58,488 bases of DNA, from contig CAJTLR010000009.1 in the NCBI GenBank assembly GCA_910577185.1, forward strand, positions 623 through 59,110, given 5' to 3'. This DNA is from an uncultured Acetatifactor sp. Its GTDB lineage: Bacteria > Bacillota > Clostridia > Lachnospirales > Lachnospiraceae. Both the position numbers and the translations under genes were made by a program. Below, in pieces: positions 1-8,816 of this stretch. The notes beneath the pieces were generated by a model. That model worked only from the letters and a program-made list of their open reading frames with translations, did not search any database and was not told the DNA's origin. Each line of letters starts with the position of its first letter. Position 1 is the first letter of the stretch.

Positions 1-105
1 TGTGTTATAATGTTTTATGTGATTTTGTTTCCCTCATTTTTTCCCTTATCAGGGTTCGTAATGCCCTGTGGGAAGATATAACACAAGGGAAACGATAAGG
101 GAAAG
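1..105. repeat. AT-rich nested inverted repeats at the window edge
   Basis: TGTGTTATA at 1-9 is complementary to TATAACACA near 77-85. TTTCCCTTATC near 40-50 is complementary to GATAAGGGAAA near 95-105. A small CAGGG/CCCTG hairpin lies between them. The region is clearly lower in GC than most of the window. It could be an attenuator or terminator of an upstream gene, or the end of an inserted element. The window cuts it, so its full extent is not visible. Confidence 0.4.
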
Positions 106-229
106 TTCACCTGCGATAAACTTAGTATTTTCAAGGGTTGGCGGGTATTTTAATAACAAAATATAACAGCTAATATTTCCCTTAAAAATCATCAAATCAC
201 AATCGGAATTTATTAAGGAGGGTAAAACG

Positions 230-622
230 ATGGATAAAGAATGGGAAAGATTATATGAAGAAGCAATAAGTGTTTTGAACCCCCATGATGTTTCAAATAA
301 AATGTGGGTAGGAAGTGTGGCATCTGCCATACTTACAAAAAAAGGTAATATTTACAAGGGTATATGCATTGACACAGATGGATCTATAGGAATGTGTGCT
401 GAAAGAAATGCTTTATCAACAATGCTTACATATGGCGAAAGTGAGATTAAAAAAGTGGTTTCAGTATATAAAGATGGAAATATAATTCCGTCTTGCGGTA
501 TTTGCAGAGAATTTATGATGCATTTAGGCGGAGATGTGGAAAATATTGAAATTCTATTGGATAAAGAAGGACGAACAATCAAATTGATTGACTTGATGCC
601 CGAATATCCACGACATAAATAA
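230..622 (+). CDS. Cytidine deaminase family protein (blasticidin-S-deaminase-like)
   Basis: A 130-residue zinc-dependent deaminase, the usual size for the tetrameric cytidine deaminase family, which converts (deoxy)cytidine to (deoxy)uridine in pyrimidine salvage. The catalytic signature is intact: CAERNA near residue 56 gives the first zinc Cys and catalytic Glu, and PSCGIC near residue 87 gives the other two zinc Cys. The ATG follows AAGGAGGGTAAAACG. The gene is much richer in A+T than the genes after 1.3 kb and stands alone, which suggests later acquisition. Some relatives act on blasticidin S or other nucleoside antibiotics, so the substrate is not certain. It probably acts in the cytoplasm. 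Confidence 0.85.
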   Translation: MDKEWERLYEEAISVLNPHDVSNKMWVGSVASAILTKKGNIYKGICIDTDGSIGMCAERNALSTMLTYGESEIKKVVSVYKDGNIIPSCGICREFMMHLGGDVENIEILLDKEGRTIKLIDLMPEYPRHK

Positions 623-661
623 ATTCCCATTTATCGACTATGAAGAAAAGTCTGTAAATGC

Positions 662-702
662 GGATACAAAATAGTCTGCAAGTTGTAGACTGTTTTGTAT
701 CC
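662..702 (+). terminator. Long hairpin after the cytidine deaminase gene
   Basis: GGATACAAAA at 662-671 pairs perfectly with TTTTGTATCC at 693-702. An inner AGTCT/AGACT stem extends it, giving a 41-base hairpin 40 bases after the stop codon. There is no clear T-run after it, so it is a probable but atypical terminator. Confidence 0.5.
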
Positions 703-811
703 ATGTTATTGGCACTAAATTGTCAGAATTAACAAGCATATGTGACAGACCATTTTCCTTTCTTGTCATGTGACGGAGGCGAAGCTTTGGGAACGAAGTG
801 AACCATTGTGA

Positions 812-949
812 GTGTTAGAAATCTCAGAACTGGTTAATGCATTAGAAAAAATATCTGATAGATATATCAAAGATATGATGGATCTTATAAGTATTTATAT
901 ATATAAATGCAAAGTATATTATGAAAAATGTGATCGTGAGGGTAATTAA
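812..949 (+). CDS. Possible small ORF, low-GC, unknown
   Basis: A 45-codon GTG-initiated frame (begins VLEISELVNALEKI, ends CDREGN) in the low-GC patch. The codons look protein-like and charged, and it could be a short helical protein or the tail of a decayed gene. The ribosome binding site is weak and no family is recognised. From 950 to 1368 I see no convincing gene on either strand. The 274-codon minus-strand frame there runs into the opposite strand of the DUF362 gene and is not believable. Confidence 0.25.
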   Translation: MLEISELVNALEKISDRYIKDMMDLISIYIYKCKVYYEKCDREGN

Positions 950-1368
950 GGGTAGTTTCAGAAAGCGAATAAAGTATTATACAATGACTTGCAGAGAGGA
1001 AGAATCCTTTCCAGGAGGTCATTTGTAGTTGGAGGGATGGAGAGAAAGCCATGAAAACAGTGGGATTGCAGTGATTCAGATATTAATACGGTTTGAGTCA
1101 GAAAGGCACGTTTTACGTGAGAAATACTTTCGAATGGTTTTTGGTAGAAATGGGTAGAGGATATGCGAGATTGTCTTTTGAGGATAATCGGGATTACCCC
1201 TGGATAACCGCTGTCCTGAGCCCGCTCCGGATAGCTGCATGAATTTCTCATACAGAATCCCGATTTGGACTGTTCAAACGGGAGAAGACATGGTAGAATG
1301 ACTTTATTCGAGGCAGGAAGAATGACTGATTCAGGGCATGAAGAGGCCGAGAGAAAGGATGGTAATGT

Positions 1369-2232
1369 ATGGGAAAGGCAAAGGTTTATTTTACGAAGGA
1401 GATCACGCCGGAAGCCATGATCAGAATGTATCAGGCCATGGGGGTGGAACTGCCCGGGAAAGTAGCTGTCAAGCTGCATTCGGGCGAGGTGGGAAATCAG
1501 AATTTCCTTCGACCGGATTTGATGAAACCGGTGATTGACCATGTGAAAGGAACCATTGTGGAATGCAATACCGCATACGAGGGTAAGCGCAATACCACAG
1601 AGGCACATCTGGAGACCATGAAACTTCACGGCTGGGCGGACATTGCACCGGTGGACATTCTGGATGCAGAGGGAGAGCTGGAACTCTCCATTCCGGAAGG
1701 ACAGAAAATCCGGAAGAATTATGTGGGGAAGAGCATTGAGAATTATGATTCCATGCTGGTTCTGTCCCATTTTAAAGGACATCCCATGGGAGGATTTGGC
1801 GGGGCGCTGAAAAACATTTCCATCGGACTGGCTTCCTCACACGGAAAAGCGTATATTCATGGAGTGGGAGACGTAAATAATTTCTGGAATTCCGATCATG
1901 ATTCCTTTCTGGAATCCATGGCAGATGCCAGCAAGTCGATTCTGGATCTGTTCGGAGAGAAAATTGTGTTCGTGAATGTGATGAAAAATATGTCGGTGGA
2001 CTGTGACTGCTGTTCCGTGGCGGAAGACCCGGCTATGGCAGATATCGGCATTCTGGCAAGTGTGGATCCGGTGGCGCTGGACCAGGCATGTCTGGATCTG
2101 GTGTATGCTTCCGATGACCCGGGCAGGGATCATCTTCTGGAACGTATCGAGTCCAGAAACGGTGTCCATACAGTGGAAGCCGCGGAGAAGATCAGTGTTG
2201 GCAGCAGGGAATATGAACTGGTGGAAATGTAA
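1369..2232 (+). CDS. DUF362 domain protein
   Basis: A 287-residue protein of the DUF362 family, which is often linked to iron-sulfur or redox proteins but has no established reaction. Visible features are the N-terminal VAVKLHSGEVGN segment, LVLSHFKGHPMGGFGGALKN in the middle (a typical DUF362 stretch), and a Cys cluster DCDCC near residue 208 followed by DIGILASVDPVALDQACLDLVY. Many relatives carry a C-terminal 4Fe-4S ferredoxin domain. This one has no such CxxCxxC repeat, so any cluster would have to use the DCDCC patch. The ATG follows AGAAAGGATGGTAATGT. It is a single-gene unit with a hairpin after it. Confidence 0.75.
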   Translation: MGKAKVYFTKEITPEAMIRMYQAMGVELPGKVAVKLHSGEVGNQNFLRPDLMKPVIDHVKGTIVECNTAYEGKRNTTEAHLETMKLHGWADIAPVDILDAEGELELSIPEGQKIRKNYVGKSIENYDSMLVLSHFKGHPMGGFGGALKNISIGLASSHGKAYIHGVGDVNNFWNSDHDSFLESMADASKSILDLFGEKIVFVNVMKNMSVDCDCCSVAEDPAMADIGILASVDPVALDQACLDLVYASDDPGRDHLLERIESRNGVHTVEAAEKISVGSREYELVEM

Positions 2233-2315
2233 TATGACATGACCCGCGGACGCGGACGGCATATGTGCGGAACATTCGGACATTGCCGGGGCAGGAAAAT
2301 ACCGCGCCGGAAAAG

Positions 2316-2355
2316 GAAAGGGACTGGGGCCGCACAGGCGGGCGCCAGTCCTTTC
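2316..2355 (+). terminator. Probable terminator of the DUF362 gene
   Basis: GAAAGG(G)ACTGG at 2316-2327 pairs with CCAGTCCTTTC at 2345-2355, with one bulged G. The descending arm runs into a short pyrimidine stretch. It lies 84 bases after the DUF362 stop. Confidence 0.45.
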
Positions 2356-2436
2356 TTATGCGCAGGCCCGTACACAAAGTGCGACTCCTGGCACTTGGAA
2401 ATATGCCGCTGAAGCGGCGTACGGGGCGCGCGGAAA

Positions 2437-2877
2437 TCAGATTCCTTTTCCGGAGGACATGTATTTCTCCTCGCAGTATTTGCAGCGGTAAACTTCTTTG
2501 GCAGAATCTGCCAGGTAGAAGATATGGGGCAGTTCCTGCTCGATGGAAGTGATGCACCTGGGATTGTGACAGCGGATGACATTTTTGATCTGCATGGGCA
2601 GTGTCAGTTCCTTTTTTTCCACAATCTCTCCGTTTTTGATCACATTTACGGTGATGTTGTGGTCGATAAACGCCAGCACGTCAAAGTCCAGCATGTCGAT
2701 ATCGCATTCTACCTTTACAATATCTTTCTTTTCCATTTTGTTGCTTCTGGCATTTTTGATAATGGCTACGGTGCAGTCCAGCTTGTCCAGCTGCAGGTGA
2801 TCATAAATATCCAGGCTTCTGCCCGCCTTGATATGATCCAGCACAAAGCCTTCTTCAATTTTTCCTACATTCAGCAT
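2437..2877 (-). CDS. pyrI: Aspartate carbamoyltransferase regulatory subunit
   Basis: A 146-residue regulatory chain that binds PyrB catalytic trimers and carries the allosteric nucleotide site, in pyrimidine synthesis. The N-terminal half starts MLNVGKIEEGFVLDHI, as in the family. The C-terminal zinc domain has C-x4-C (CHNPRC) and C-x2-C (CKYC). The frame opens upstream, but ATG at 2877 is chosen because AGAGAGGA lies just before it and the family starts there. It lies 83 bases after pyrB and is probably co-transcribed with it. Confidence 0.93.
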   Translation of the reverse strand: MLNVGKIEEGFVLDHIKAGRSLDIYDHLQLDKLDCTVAIIKNARSNKMEKKDIVKVECDIDMLDFDVLAFIDHNITVNVIKNGEIVEKKELTLPMQIKNVIRCHNPRCITSIEQELPHIFYLADSAKEVYRCKYCEEKYMSSGKGI

Positions 2878-2960
2878 ATGATGATCCTCTCTATTTTGTA
2901 TTCGTGTCAGGCAACTGCAAAACCGGATTCGCGGCAAGTCATGGTGCGGCGAAGGTTTTT

Positions 2961-3878
2961 TCAGATCCTTTCGATTTCCAGAAGCGCCAGTATCAGCGCC
3001 ATTCTCACATAGACGCCATACCGGGCTTGTTTAAAGTACACGGCTCTCTTGTCTGCGTCCACCTCCACGGAAATCTCGTTGACCCTGGGCAGGGGGTGGA
3101 GCACCAGCATGTCCTCCTTTGCCAGCGCCATTTTGTCCGCATTGAGAATATAAAAATCTTTTAACCTGACATAATCTTCTTCATTGAAGAACCGTTCCTT
3201 CTGTACCCTGGTCATATACAGCATATCCAGACGGGGCATGACCGTTTCCAGACGGATCACTTCTTCAAAGGGGATATTTCTCTCCCGCAGCATGTCCGTG
3301 ATATAGTCCGGCACCCGCAGTTCCTCCGGTGAGATAAAGACGAAGCGGATGCCCTCATAACGCACCAGGGCCTTGATCAGGGAATGCACCGTGCGCCCGA
3401 ATTTCAGGTCGCCGCACAGGCCCATGGTAAAGCCGCCCAGCCTGCCCTTGAGGCTGCGGATGGTCAGCAGGTCCGTCAGGGTCTGGGTGGGATGCTGATG
3501 TCCGCCGTCCCCGGCATTGATGACGGGAATATCTGACTTTTCAGCGGCTACCATGGGCGCGCCTTCCTTGGGATGCCGCATGGCGCAGATGTCCGCGTAG
3601 CAGGAGATAATGCGGATGGTGTCGGAAACGCTTTCCCCCTTGGAAGCCGAGGAAGACGCCGCGTCGGAAAATCCTATGATCCTTCCGCCAAGCCTTGTCA
3701 TGGCCGATTCAAAACTTAAGCGGGTGCGCGTGCTGGGCTCATAAAAGCAGGTTGCCAGTATTTTGCCATCGCAGGCATGGGCGTACCGCTCCGGATGATG
3801 TTCAATGTCGTTGGCCAGATCGAAGAGTCTGTCCAGTTCCTGGGGAGTAAAATCCAGCGGGCTCATCAAGTGTCTCAT
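2961..3878 (-). CDS. pyrB: Aspartate carbamoyltransferase catalytic subunit
   Basis: A 305-residue catalytic chain that joins carbamoyl phosphate and aspartate, the committed step of pyrimidine synthesis in the cytoplasm. The carbamoyl-phosphate loop EPSTRTRLSFESA is near residue 50. The HPTQTLTDLLT segment is near residue 133, and HPLPRVNEI near residue 265 is the usual aspartate-binding region. The start follows TGAGGACACAAT. It is the first gene of a pyrB-pyrI pair, the order used for the PyrBI holoenzyme. No PyrR-type attenuator was recognised in the short leader. Confidence 0.95.
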   Translation of the reverse strand: MRHLMSPLDFTPQELDRLFDLANDIEHHPERYAHACDGKILATCFYEPSTRTRLSFESAMTRLGGRIIGFSDAASSSASKGESVSDTIRIISCYADICAMRHPKEGAPMVAAEKSDIPVINAGDGGHQHPTQTLTDLLTIRSLKGRLGGFTMGLCGDLKFGRTVHSLIKALVRYEGIRFVFISPEELRVPDYITDMLRERNIPFEEVIRLETVMPRLDMLYMTRVQKERFFNEEDYVRLKDFYILNADKMALAKEDMLVLHPLPRVNEISVEVDADKRAVYFKQARYGVYVRMALILALLEIERI

Positions 3879-3985
3879 ATTGTGTCCTCATTTCTTATTA
3901 ATATAGATGTCCTTGTAAGGCGTGTTTTCAATCGGGCAGGCGTGCCCCCTGCGCCGCCCGGCGGCACATTTTCCCTCCGCGGGGC

Positions 3986-4024
3986 TGTGCACGAAAAAGA
4001 AGTCGAAGAGTAAACTCTTCGACT
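3986..4024 (-). terminator. Rho-independent terminator of the nitroreductase gene
   Basis: AGTCGAAGAGT (4001-4011) and ACTCTTCGACT (4014-4024) form a perfect 11-bp stem just after the nitroreductase stop. On the minus strand the stem is followed by TTCTTTTT. Confidence 0.85.
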
Positions 4025-4029
4025 CCTGA

Positions 4030-4569
4030 TTATGATTGATAGGATAATAATTCTTCCACGGTCTTACGTCTGGGAGCAGCGGGTGTCTCATCAGGATATC
4101 CGATGGGAATCAAAGCCACCAGCTCTCTGTCTTCGGGGAGCTCCAAAAGTGCGGCGGCATCTTCTTCGTCAAACAGACCCATGATAACAGTACCCAGCCC
4201 CTGTTCGTAAGCGGCCAGACAAAATGCTTCTCCGGCAACGCCGGCATCATACATCTGCCATCTGTCTCCCTTGGGGGTGGAGAAAGAGCCATCCCGCTCG
4301 TAACCGCTGCGGCCTTTGATCATTGTGACAGCCACTACCATGGGGGCATTGTCCATGATCTTTCCGTTACCGGGAAAGATGGATGTACATTTTGCCAGGG
4401 CGGCTTTCTTTTCCCCTTCCACGGCAATATAGCGGACGATCTGCGTATGCTTCCAGCTGGGCGCATAGGACGCGGTCTCCACGATCTGCGCCAGCAGCTC
4501 GTGGGAAACGGGCTTGTCCGCAAATTTACGGATGCTTCTGCGGCCTCTGATACATTCGTTAGCAGTCAT
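4030..4569 (-). CDS. Nitroreductase family protein
   Basis: A 179-residue FMN-dependent nitroreductase-fold protein that would use NAD(P)H to reduce nitro or quinone compounds or a related substrate. The N-terminal RGRRSIRKFADKPV matches the family's FMN-phosphate-binding stretch. The middle has ASYAPSWKHTQ, and AYEQGLGTVIMG precedes the C-terminal IPIGYPDETP. ATG at 4569 is chosen over the upstream Met because AAGGAGGTTCCAGAA precedes it. A single-gene transcript with its own terminator is likely. The physiological substrate cannot be told from sequence. Confidence 0.88.
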   Translation of the reverse strand: MTANECIRGRRSIRKFADKPVSHELLAQIVETASYAPSWKHTQIVRYIAVEGEKKAALAKCTSIFPGNGKIMDNAPMVVAVTMIKGRSGYERDGSFSTPKGDRWQMYDAGVAGEAFCLAAYEQGLGTVIMGLFDEEDAAALLELPEDRELVALIPIGYPDETPAAPRRKTVEELLSYQS

Positions 4570-4687
4570 TTCTGGAACCTCCTTAAACCATTTTTTTAAT
4601 GATACCACGTAAGGGCATAAGTTTCAATGAAAAAATGTTCCGGCCCGGAAATTTTAGTCTTCTCCGGAAAAATGTATGGAAGCCGGT

Positions 4688-6409
4688 TTAGCGTTTTGCA
4701 GGCTGTGCCTGCTTTTCAAGGCAGACCGTCCGGCTGCATTTCGCCACGGAGGTGCTGCGGTGGGTTACCATGACAAAAGTTTTTTCCCGCACATTTGACA
4801 GCAGAAGCTCCAGGATCTCGTTTTCATTCTGATAGTCCAGCGCGGAGGTGGCTTCGTCGAAGACAATCACTTCGGGGTTTTTCAGAAGCAGTCTGGCGAT
4901 CAGAAGTCTCTGCCGCTGTCCCCCGGACAGGCGTATGCCGTTTTCACCGATGACCGTATCGAATCCCAGAGGCAGCTCCCGGATAAATTCCATAATGTTT
5001 GCCCGGGTGCAGGCATCCGTCATTTCCGGCTCCGAGGCATCCTCTTTGCCGAACAGAAGGTTTTCCCGGATGGTCAGGTTAAACAGGCTGGTCTCCTGCA
5101 TTAAGAAACCCGCTTTTGCGTAGACCGATGTGCGGTCCGTGAGCCGGAAGGGCTGTCCGTTCCAGAGGATTTCACCCTGTTCCGGCTCCAGGCATCCCGC
5201 CATGAGCCGGATGAGGGTACTTTTCCCGCTGCCGCTTTCTCCCACAATGGCAATTTTTTCTCCCCGCCGGAGCTCCATGCTGAAATTCTGCAGAATGGTT
5301 TCCGGGCTGTCCTCATAGGAAAAGCCGATTTGCTTCAGCTCCAGCCTCTCAAAGGTATCCAGGGCCAGGGGCCTTTCCGGCAGGGGCAGGTCCATAACGG
5401 AACGGATCCGCTTTACCGATTGTTCCTGCTCACCCCAGCTCATGCAATTGTCGGAAAGACTCAGAAGACGGTTTGTAAAGTCTCCGTAATACTCCATGAA
5501 GGTCAGCAGTACCGGCACGGTGGCAAGCTGCCGGATGACCAGGACACCGCCCAGGAGATAGAGACCCATTTTGGTAAGAAACACATCCTTAAAGGCCAGG
5601 AAGGTACGGTTCATAAACCAGCACATATGGGTTTTCAGGAAAGCATTTCCCATGGCATCCCAGAGGGATTCAAATTCTTTCTGCTGCCGTTCTCCGGAGT
5701 GGTTCGTCTTTACTTCCTTCCAGAAGTAGAGATTGTGGATACAGAAGTCATTGTAAGTGGTCTGGATATTCCGTATTTTTTCATACTCCACATTGCTCCG
5801 TCCCCTGATATGGCGTGTGATGAAAAAGGACAGGGGCAGGAGCAGGAAGCTCACAAGAGACAGAATCCAGTTCAGATACAGCAAAATGCCCGTGGTGATC
5901 AGTATGTTGATCAGGGAGATCACAAACTCCAGCTTTTTTTCCCGGAGCAGCACCAGATTTTCCGTGTCATGGTGCAGTCTTTCCTTCAGCTCTCCCGGGG
6001 AAAAGCCCTGCAGGACAGGAATGTCCAGGGCACCGTATTTCTGCAGGACCTTTTCTTTCCATTCCGCCCTCATGGCCGGAAAAACCTGATTGTAGACAAT
6101 CCGTATCAGAACAGAAACAAATGTTTTGCCCAGAAATACCGCCAGGTAGAGGGAAAAAACCAGCCACAGGCGTTCCAGCCGTCTTTCCGTGATGACTTCA
6201 TTCAGAAATAACAGGTAGCAGTAAGGCGGTATAAGCAGCAGGCCCTGCTTCAGAAACTGCAGCAATATGTAAATACATAATTTCCCACGGTAGGAATGAG
6301 CTTCACGGAGTGGACTTCTTCCATGGAAAGGATACTTTTCATGGAAAGAATTTCCTGCATGGAAAGCATTATTTTCAGGGAGCGGATTTTTTTCAGGACT
6401 GGGTTTCAT
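4688..6409 (-). CDS. ABC exporter half-transporter (permease plus ATPase)
   Basis: A 573-residue fused membrane/ATPase half-exporter. The six-helix membrane domain spans roughly residues 45-310. The ATPase has Walker A GESGSGKST, signature LSGGQRQR, Walker B VIVFDEATSALD and a switch His in VTHRS. ATG at 6409 is chosen because AAGGAGGCCCCT precedes it. It overlaps the upstream half-transporter by 17 bases, so the two are translationally coupled and probably form a heterodimer. The first 45 residues are an odd hydrophilic extension with repeated Phe-His pairs (FHAGNSFHEKYPFHG) made by short direct DNA repeats. Substrate is unknown, with drug, peptide or lipid export all possible. Confidence 0.88.
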   Translation of the reverse strand: MKPSPEKNPLPENNAFHAGNSFHEKYPFHGRSPLREAHSYRGKLCIYILLQFLKQGLLLIPPYCYLLFLNEVITERRLERLWLVFSLYLAVFLGKTFVSVLIRIVYNQVFPAMRAEWKEKVLQKYGALDIPVLQGFSPGELKERLHHDTENLVLLREKKLEFVISLINILITTGILLYLNWILSLVSFLLLPLSFFITRHIRGRSNVEYEKIRNIQTTYNDFCIHNLYFWKEVKTNHSGERQQKEFESLWDAMGNAFLKTHMCWFMNRTFLAFKDVFLTKMGLYLLGGVLVIRQLATVPVLLTFMEYYGDFTNRLLSLSDNCMSWGEQEQSVKRIRSVMDLPLPERPLALDTFERLELKQIGFSYEDSPETILQNFSMELRRGEKIAIVGESGSGKSTLIRLMAGCLEPEQGEILWNGQPFRLTDRTSVYAKAGFLMQETSLFNLTIRENLLFGKEDASEPEMTDACTRANIMEFIRELPLGFDTVIGENGIRLSGGQRQRLLIARLLLKNPEVIVFDEATSALDYQNENEILELLLSNVREKTFVMVTHRSTSVAKCSRTVCLEKQAQPAKR

Positions 6410-8135
6410 AGGGGCCTCCTTCCCGGATCCGGGCATTTTGGTATTCTTCCCACAATGTCCGGTAAAGAGTATTCTGTTCCAGCAGGGCGTCATGGGGCCC
6501 GAAGCCGGTCACATGCCCATCTTCCATGACCACTGCCTTATCGGCGGCCAGAACGGTAGAGAACCGATGTGCCACGGAAAGTATGGTGGTATCGGGAAGC
6601 TGCTGACAGATAAACGCATTTACGGCAGTTTCCGTATCCTCGTCCAGTGCGGAGGTGGCCTCGTCCAGAAGCAGGATTTTGGGCTGACGGCAAATGCACC
6701 TTGCGATGGCAATTCTCTGCTTCTGGCCTCCGGACAGGCTTCTTCCGCCGCTGCCCATGATGGTATCCAGGCCCTCCGGGAATTCTTCCACCAGTTCCTT
6801 CAGCCTCAGGCCCTCCAGTATTTTCCACAGACAGGGATCCCGGGATTTGTCGTCGGAGAAAATGATATTTTTCCGCAGACTGCCGTGAAACAGGGCGTTG
6901 TCCTGCCATACAACGGCAATCTGGCTCCTGAGGCTGGCGTAAGTGTAATCTGTCAGGCATTTTCCATCCACATAGATATTTCCCTCCAGTGGGTCATGGA
7001 AACGGCAGAGAAGCTGCAGCAGGGTGCTCTTTCCCTGGCCGCTTTTTCCCACAAAGGCGATTTTTTCCCCGGATGCCACTGAGAGGTCAAAATGTTTTAA
7101 AACCAGTCCGTCCCCGTATCCGAAAGAGATATTTTCAAAGCGGATGCTGCCTTGTGCAAGAGAATGGCTGCCTGCGGAGGGCAGGTCCGTCTCCTCTTCC
7201 CAGGAAAAAAATTCTTCCACCCGCCGGATTCCCACCAGATTGGCATTGATGTCCGTGAGTTTGCGGGCAAGGGCATTGTAATAGGCGGCGCAGGTGGAAA
7301 AATAAGCCGCGCAGGCCACAAACTGTCCCATGGTCATGGATTCCCCGGCCACAAAGAAGGCGGCAATGCCGTACAGGCAAAGCTGTCCGGCCAGAACCAG
7401 CGCCTCGTTGACCGTCTCTGATTTCAGGGAGAGATATCCCGCGCCGATTTCATCCCGGAGGATGCTTTCCGTCTTCTCCCTGTACTGCCGCTGGGCCCGG
7501 GGCTGGGCATTTAACAGCTTCAGCTCCGTGAGGCCGATCATCATTTCCTGGATCCATGCGTCCGCAAGTCCTTTTTTGGTCTGCAGCAGCTGCTGTTTTT
7601 CTTTTATCTTTGCGGAAAAGAAACGGATGGAATATGCCATGATGGGCGTCATGACCACGGTGAGCGCGCCCAGATAGACATTGGTGTAAAAGATATATCC
7701 TATGGAGATGGCCAGCTGTATAAAATTGGCCAGCACATAAAAAAGGCTCCGATGGATAAACTCCAGAAAACATTCCGTGTCTTCCTGGATCCGCCGCATC
7801 ACGTCGCCGCTTTTGATATGGGTCAGGACACCTGCCCTGAGCCGCAGCAGATGGGCAAAGCACTGTCTGCGGATATCCACCACATAGGTGATTTTCAGAT
7901 GTGCCCACAGATAGTTCAGGACGCTGTGCCCGCACTGGTTGAGAAAATACAGCCCTGCATAGAGAAAAAAGCAGAGCAGGAATCCTTTCATCTGCCGGAT
8001 ATAGAAAATCTGGTCCACAATTTTACCTATGCAGAAAGGAAACATGGCGCCTGTGACGGTGCCGAAAATTACGGAGCCAAATAGGGCGGTCAGTTTCAGA
8101 CGATAACCCTTTGTGGTGCGGAAGATATATTTCAT
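6393..8135 (-). CDS. ABC exporter half-transporter (permease plus ATPase)
   Basis: A 580-residue ABC exporter subunit with an N-terminal transmembrane domain (about residues 15-300) and an ATPase with Walker A GKSGQGKST, signature LSGGQKQR, Walker B ILLLDEATSALDE and AHRFST. Both ATPase sites of the predicted dimer look complete. ATG at 8135 is selected because AAAAGGAGCAGAAC precedes it, rather than the upstream Met in the same frame. It is first in a two-gene operon whose second gene starts inside its last codons. A TTGACC-17-TAAACT promoter lies upstream. No peptide precursor or resistance gene is adjacent, so the cargo is not inferred. Confidence 0.9.
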   Translation of the reverse strand: MKYIFRTTKGYRLKLTALFGSVIFGTVTGAMFPFCIGKIVDQIFYIRQMKGFLLCFFLYAGLYFLNQCGHSVLNYLWAHLKITYVVDIRRQCFAHLLRLRAGVLTHIKSGDVMRRIQEDTECFLEFIHRSLFYVLANFIQLAISIGYIFYTNVYLGALTVVMTPIMAYSIRFFSAKIKEKQQLLQTKKGLADAWIQEMMIGLTELKLLNAQPRAQRQYREKTESILRDEIGAGYLSLKSETVNEALVLAGQLCLYGIAAFFVAGESMTMGQFVACAAYFSTCAAYYNALARKLTDINANLVGIRRVEEFFSWEEETDLPSAGSHSLAQGSIRFENISFGYGDGLVLKHFDLSVASGEKIAFVGKSGQGKSTLLQLLCRFHDPLEGNIYVDGKCLTDYTYASLRSQIAVVWQDNALFHGSLRKNIIFSDDKSRDPCLWKILEGLRLKELVEEFPEGLDTIMGSGGRSLSGGQKQRIAIARCICRQPKILLLDEATSALDEDTETAVNAFICQQLPDTTILSVAHRFSTVLAADKAVVMEDGHVTGFGPHDALLEQNTLYRTLWEEYQNARIREGGPYETQS

Positions 8136-8217
8136 GTTCTGCTCCTTTTCCCAGGTGGGGTTTTTGTCATTTTTTGTAAGGTTTTTGGAAGAATGCATAC
8201 AGCATCATTGCTTTTTC

Positions 8218-8246
8218 AGTTTACCATAATATGGTGTACGGGTCAA
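8218..8246 (-). promoter_or_regulatory. Predicted sigma-A promoter for the ABC exporter pair
   Basis: Reading the minus strand, TTGACC at 8246-8241 and TAAACT at 8223-8218 are separated by 17 bases, about 85 bases before the first exporter ATG. Confidence 0.45.
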
Positions 8247-8345
8247 AAGGTTCTTCCGCCCAGTGGGCCCAAACCTGGCAGAAAGCAATTTTCGCACAAG
8301 TTCCGGGGATGGTTTCCGCATCTTGTGGAATCCGTAAAAGTGCGT

Positions 8346-8374
8346 TTGCATATTTTGCGGGAATAGATTATAAT
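8346..8374 (+). promoter_or_regulatory. Predicted sigma-A promoter for the PH-domain gene
   Basis: TTGCAT (8346-8351), a 17-base spacer and a perfect TATAAT (8369-8374) lie 65 bases before the chosen ATG. This promoter diverges from that of the exporter pair. Nothing else is seen between 8136 and 8438. Confidence 0.65.
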
Positions 8375-8438
8375 GGAGAAAATCAGGGGCTGTCAGAAAA
8401 CGGTTTTCAGACGCCGCCGGAAAGGGAAGGGCAGGAAA

Positions 8439-8816
8439 ATGGAATTTGTGGAGAGAAAAAGATGGATGTTTTTCGGACTTCCGTTCACTTTTACAAAATA
8501 TACTGTAAAAGAGGACATGATCACGGTTTCGGAGGGTTTTCTGAAAACGGTGGAAAATGACTGTTATATGTACAAGGTGCAGGATGTGACACACAGCGCC
8601 AGCCTGGGGGAGAAAATGTTCGGGCTGGGAACCGTGATCTGCTATACGGGCGATACCACCCATCCCCAGCTGATTCTGCAGCATATCAAAAACTCAAGAC
8701 AGGTGAAAGATTTTATCCTGAAGGAATCCGAGGAAGCCAGGCTGAGGAGACGTACCGTGAACATGCTGGATATCGGTTCCGGGGATGTGGATGATATGGA
8801 CCAGGGAGAGGATTAG
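8439..8816 (+). CDS. Small PH-domain-like protein
   Basis: A 125-residue protein resembling bacterial PH (bPH2/YdbT-type) domains. It starts with hydrophobic beta segments (RWMFFGLPFTFTKYTVKED), then IKNSRQVKDFILKE and an acidic tail. Residues 33-80 (EGFLKTVENDCYMYKVQDVT) match the pattern of a strand-rich membrane-peripheral fold. There is no transmembrane helix of full length. The ATG at 8439 follows GGGAAGGGCAGGAAA, and the longer upstream frame is ignored because the promoter -10 box lies at its start. It ends convergently, overlapping the next minus-strand gene by four bases. Role unknown. Confidence 0.6.
   Translation: MEFVERKRWMFFGLPFTFTKYTVKEDMITVSEGFLKTVENDCYMYKVQDVTHSASLGEKMFGLGTVICYTGDTTHPQLILQHIKNSRQVKDFILKESEEARLRRRTVNMLDIGSGDVDDMDQGED

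Noticed and set aside
958..1782. A 274-codon minus-strand frame
   Set aside because: It overlaps the DUF362 gene on the other strand, its text has no family match I recognise, and composition is that of an antisense shadow.
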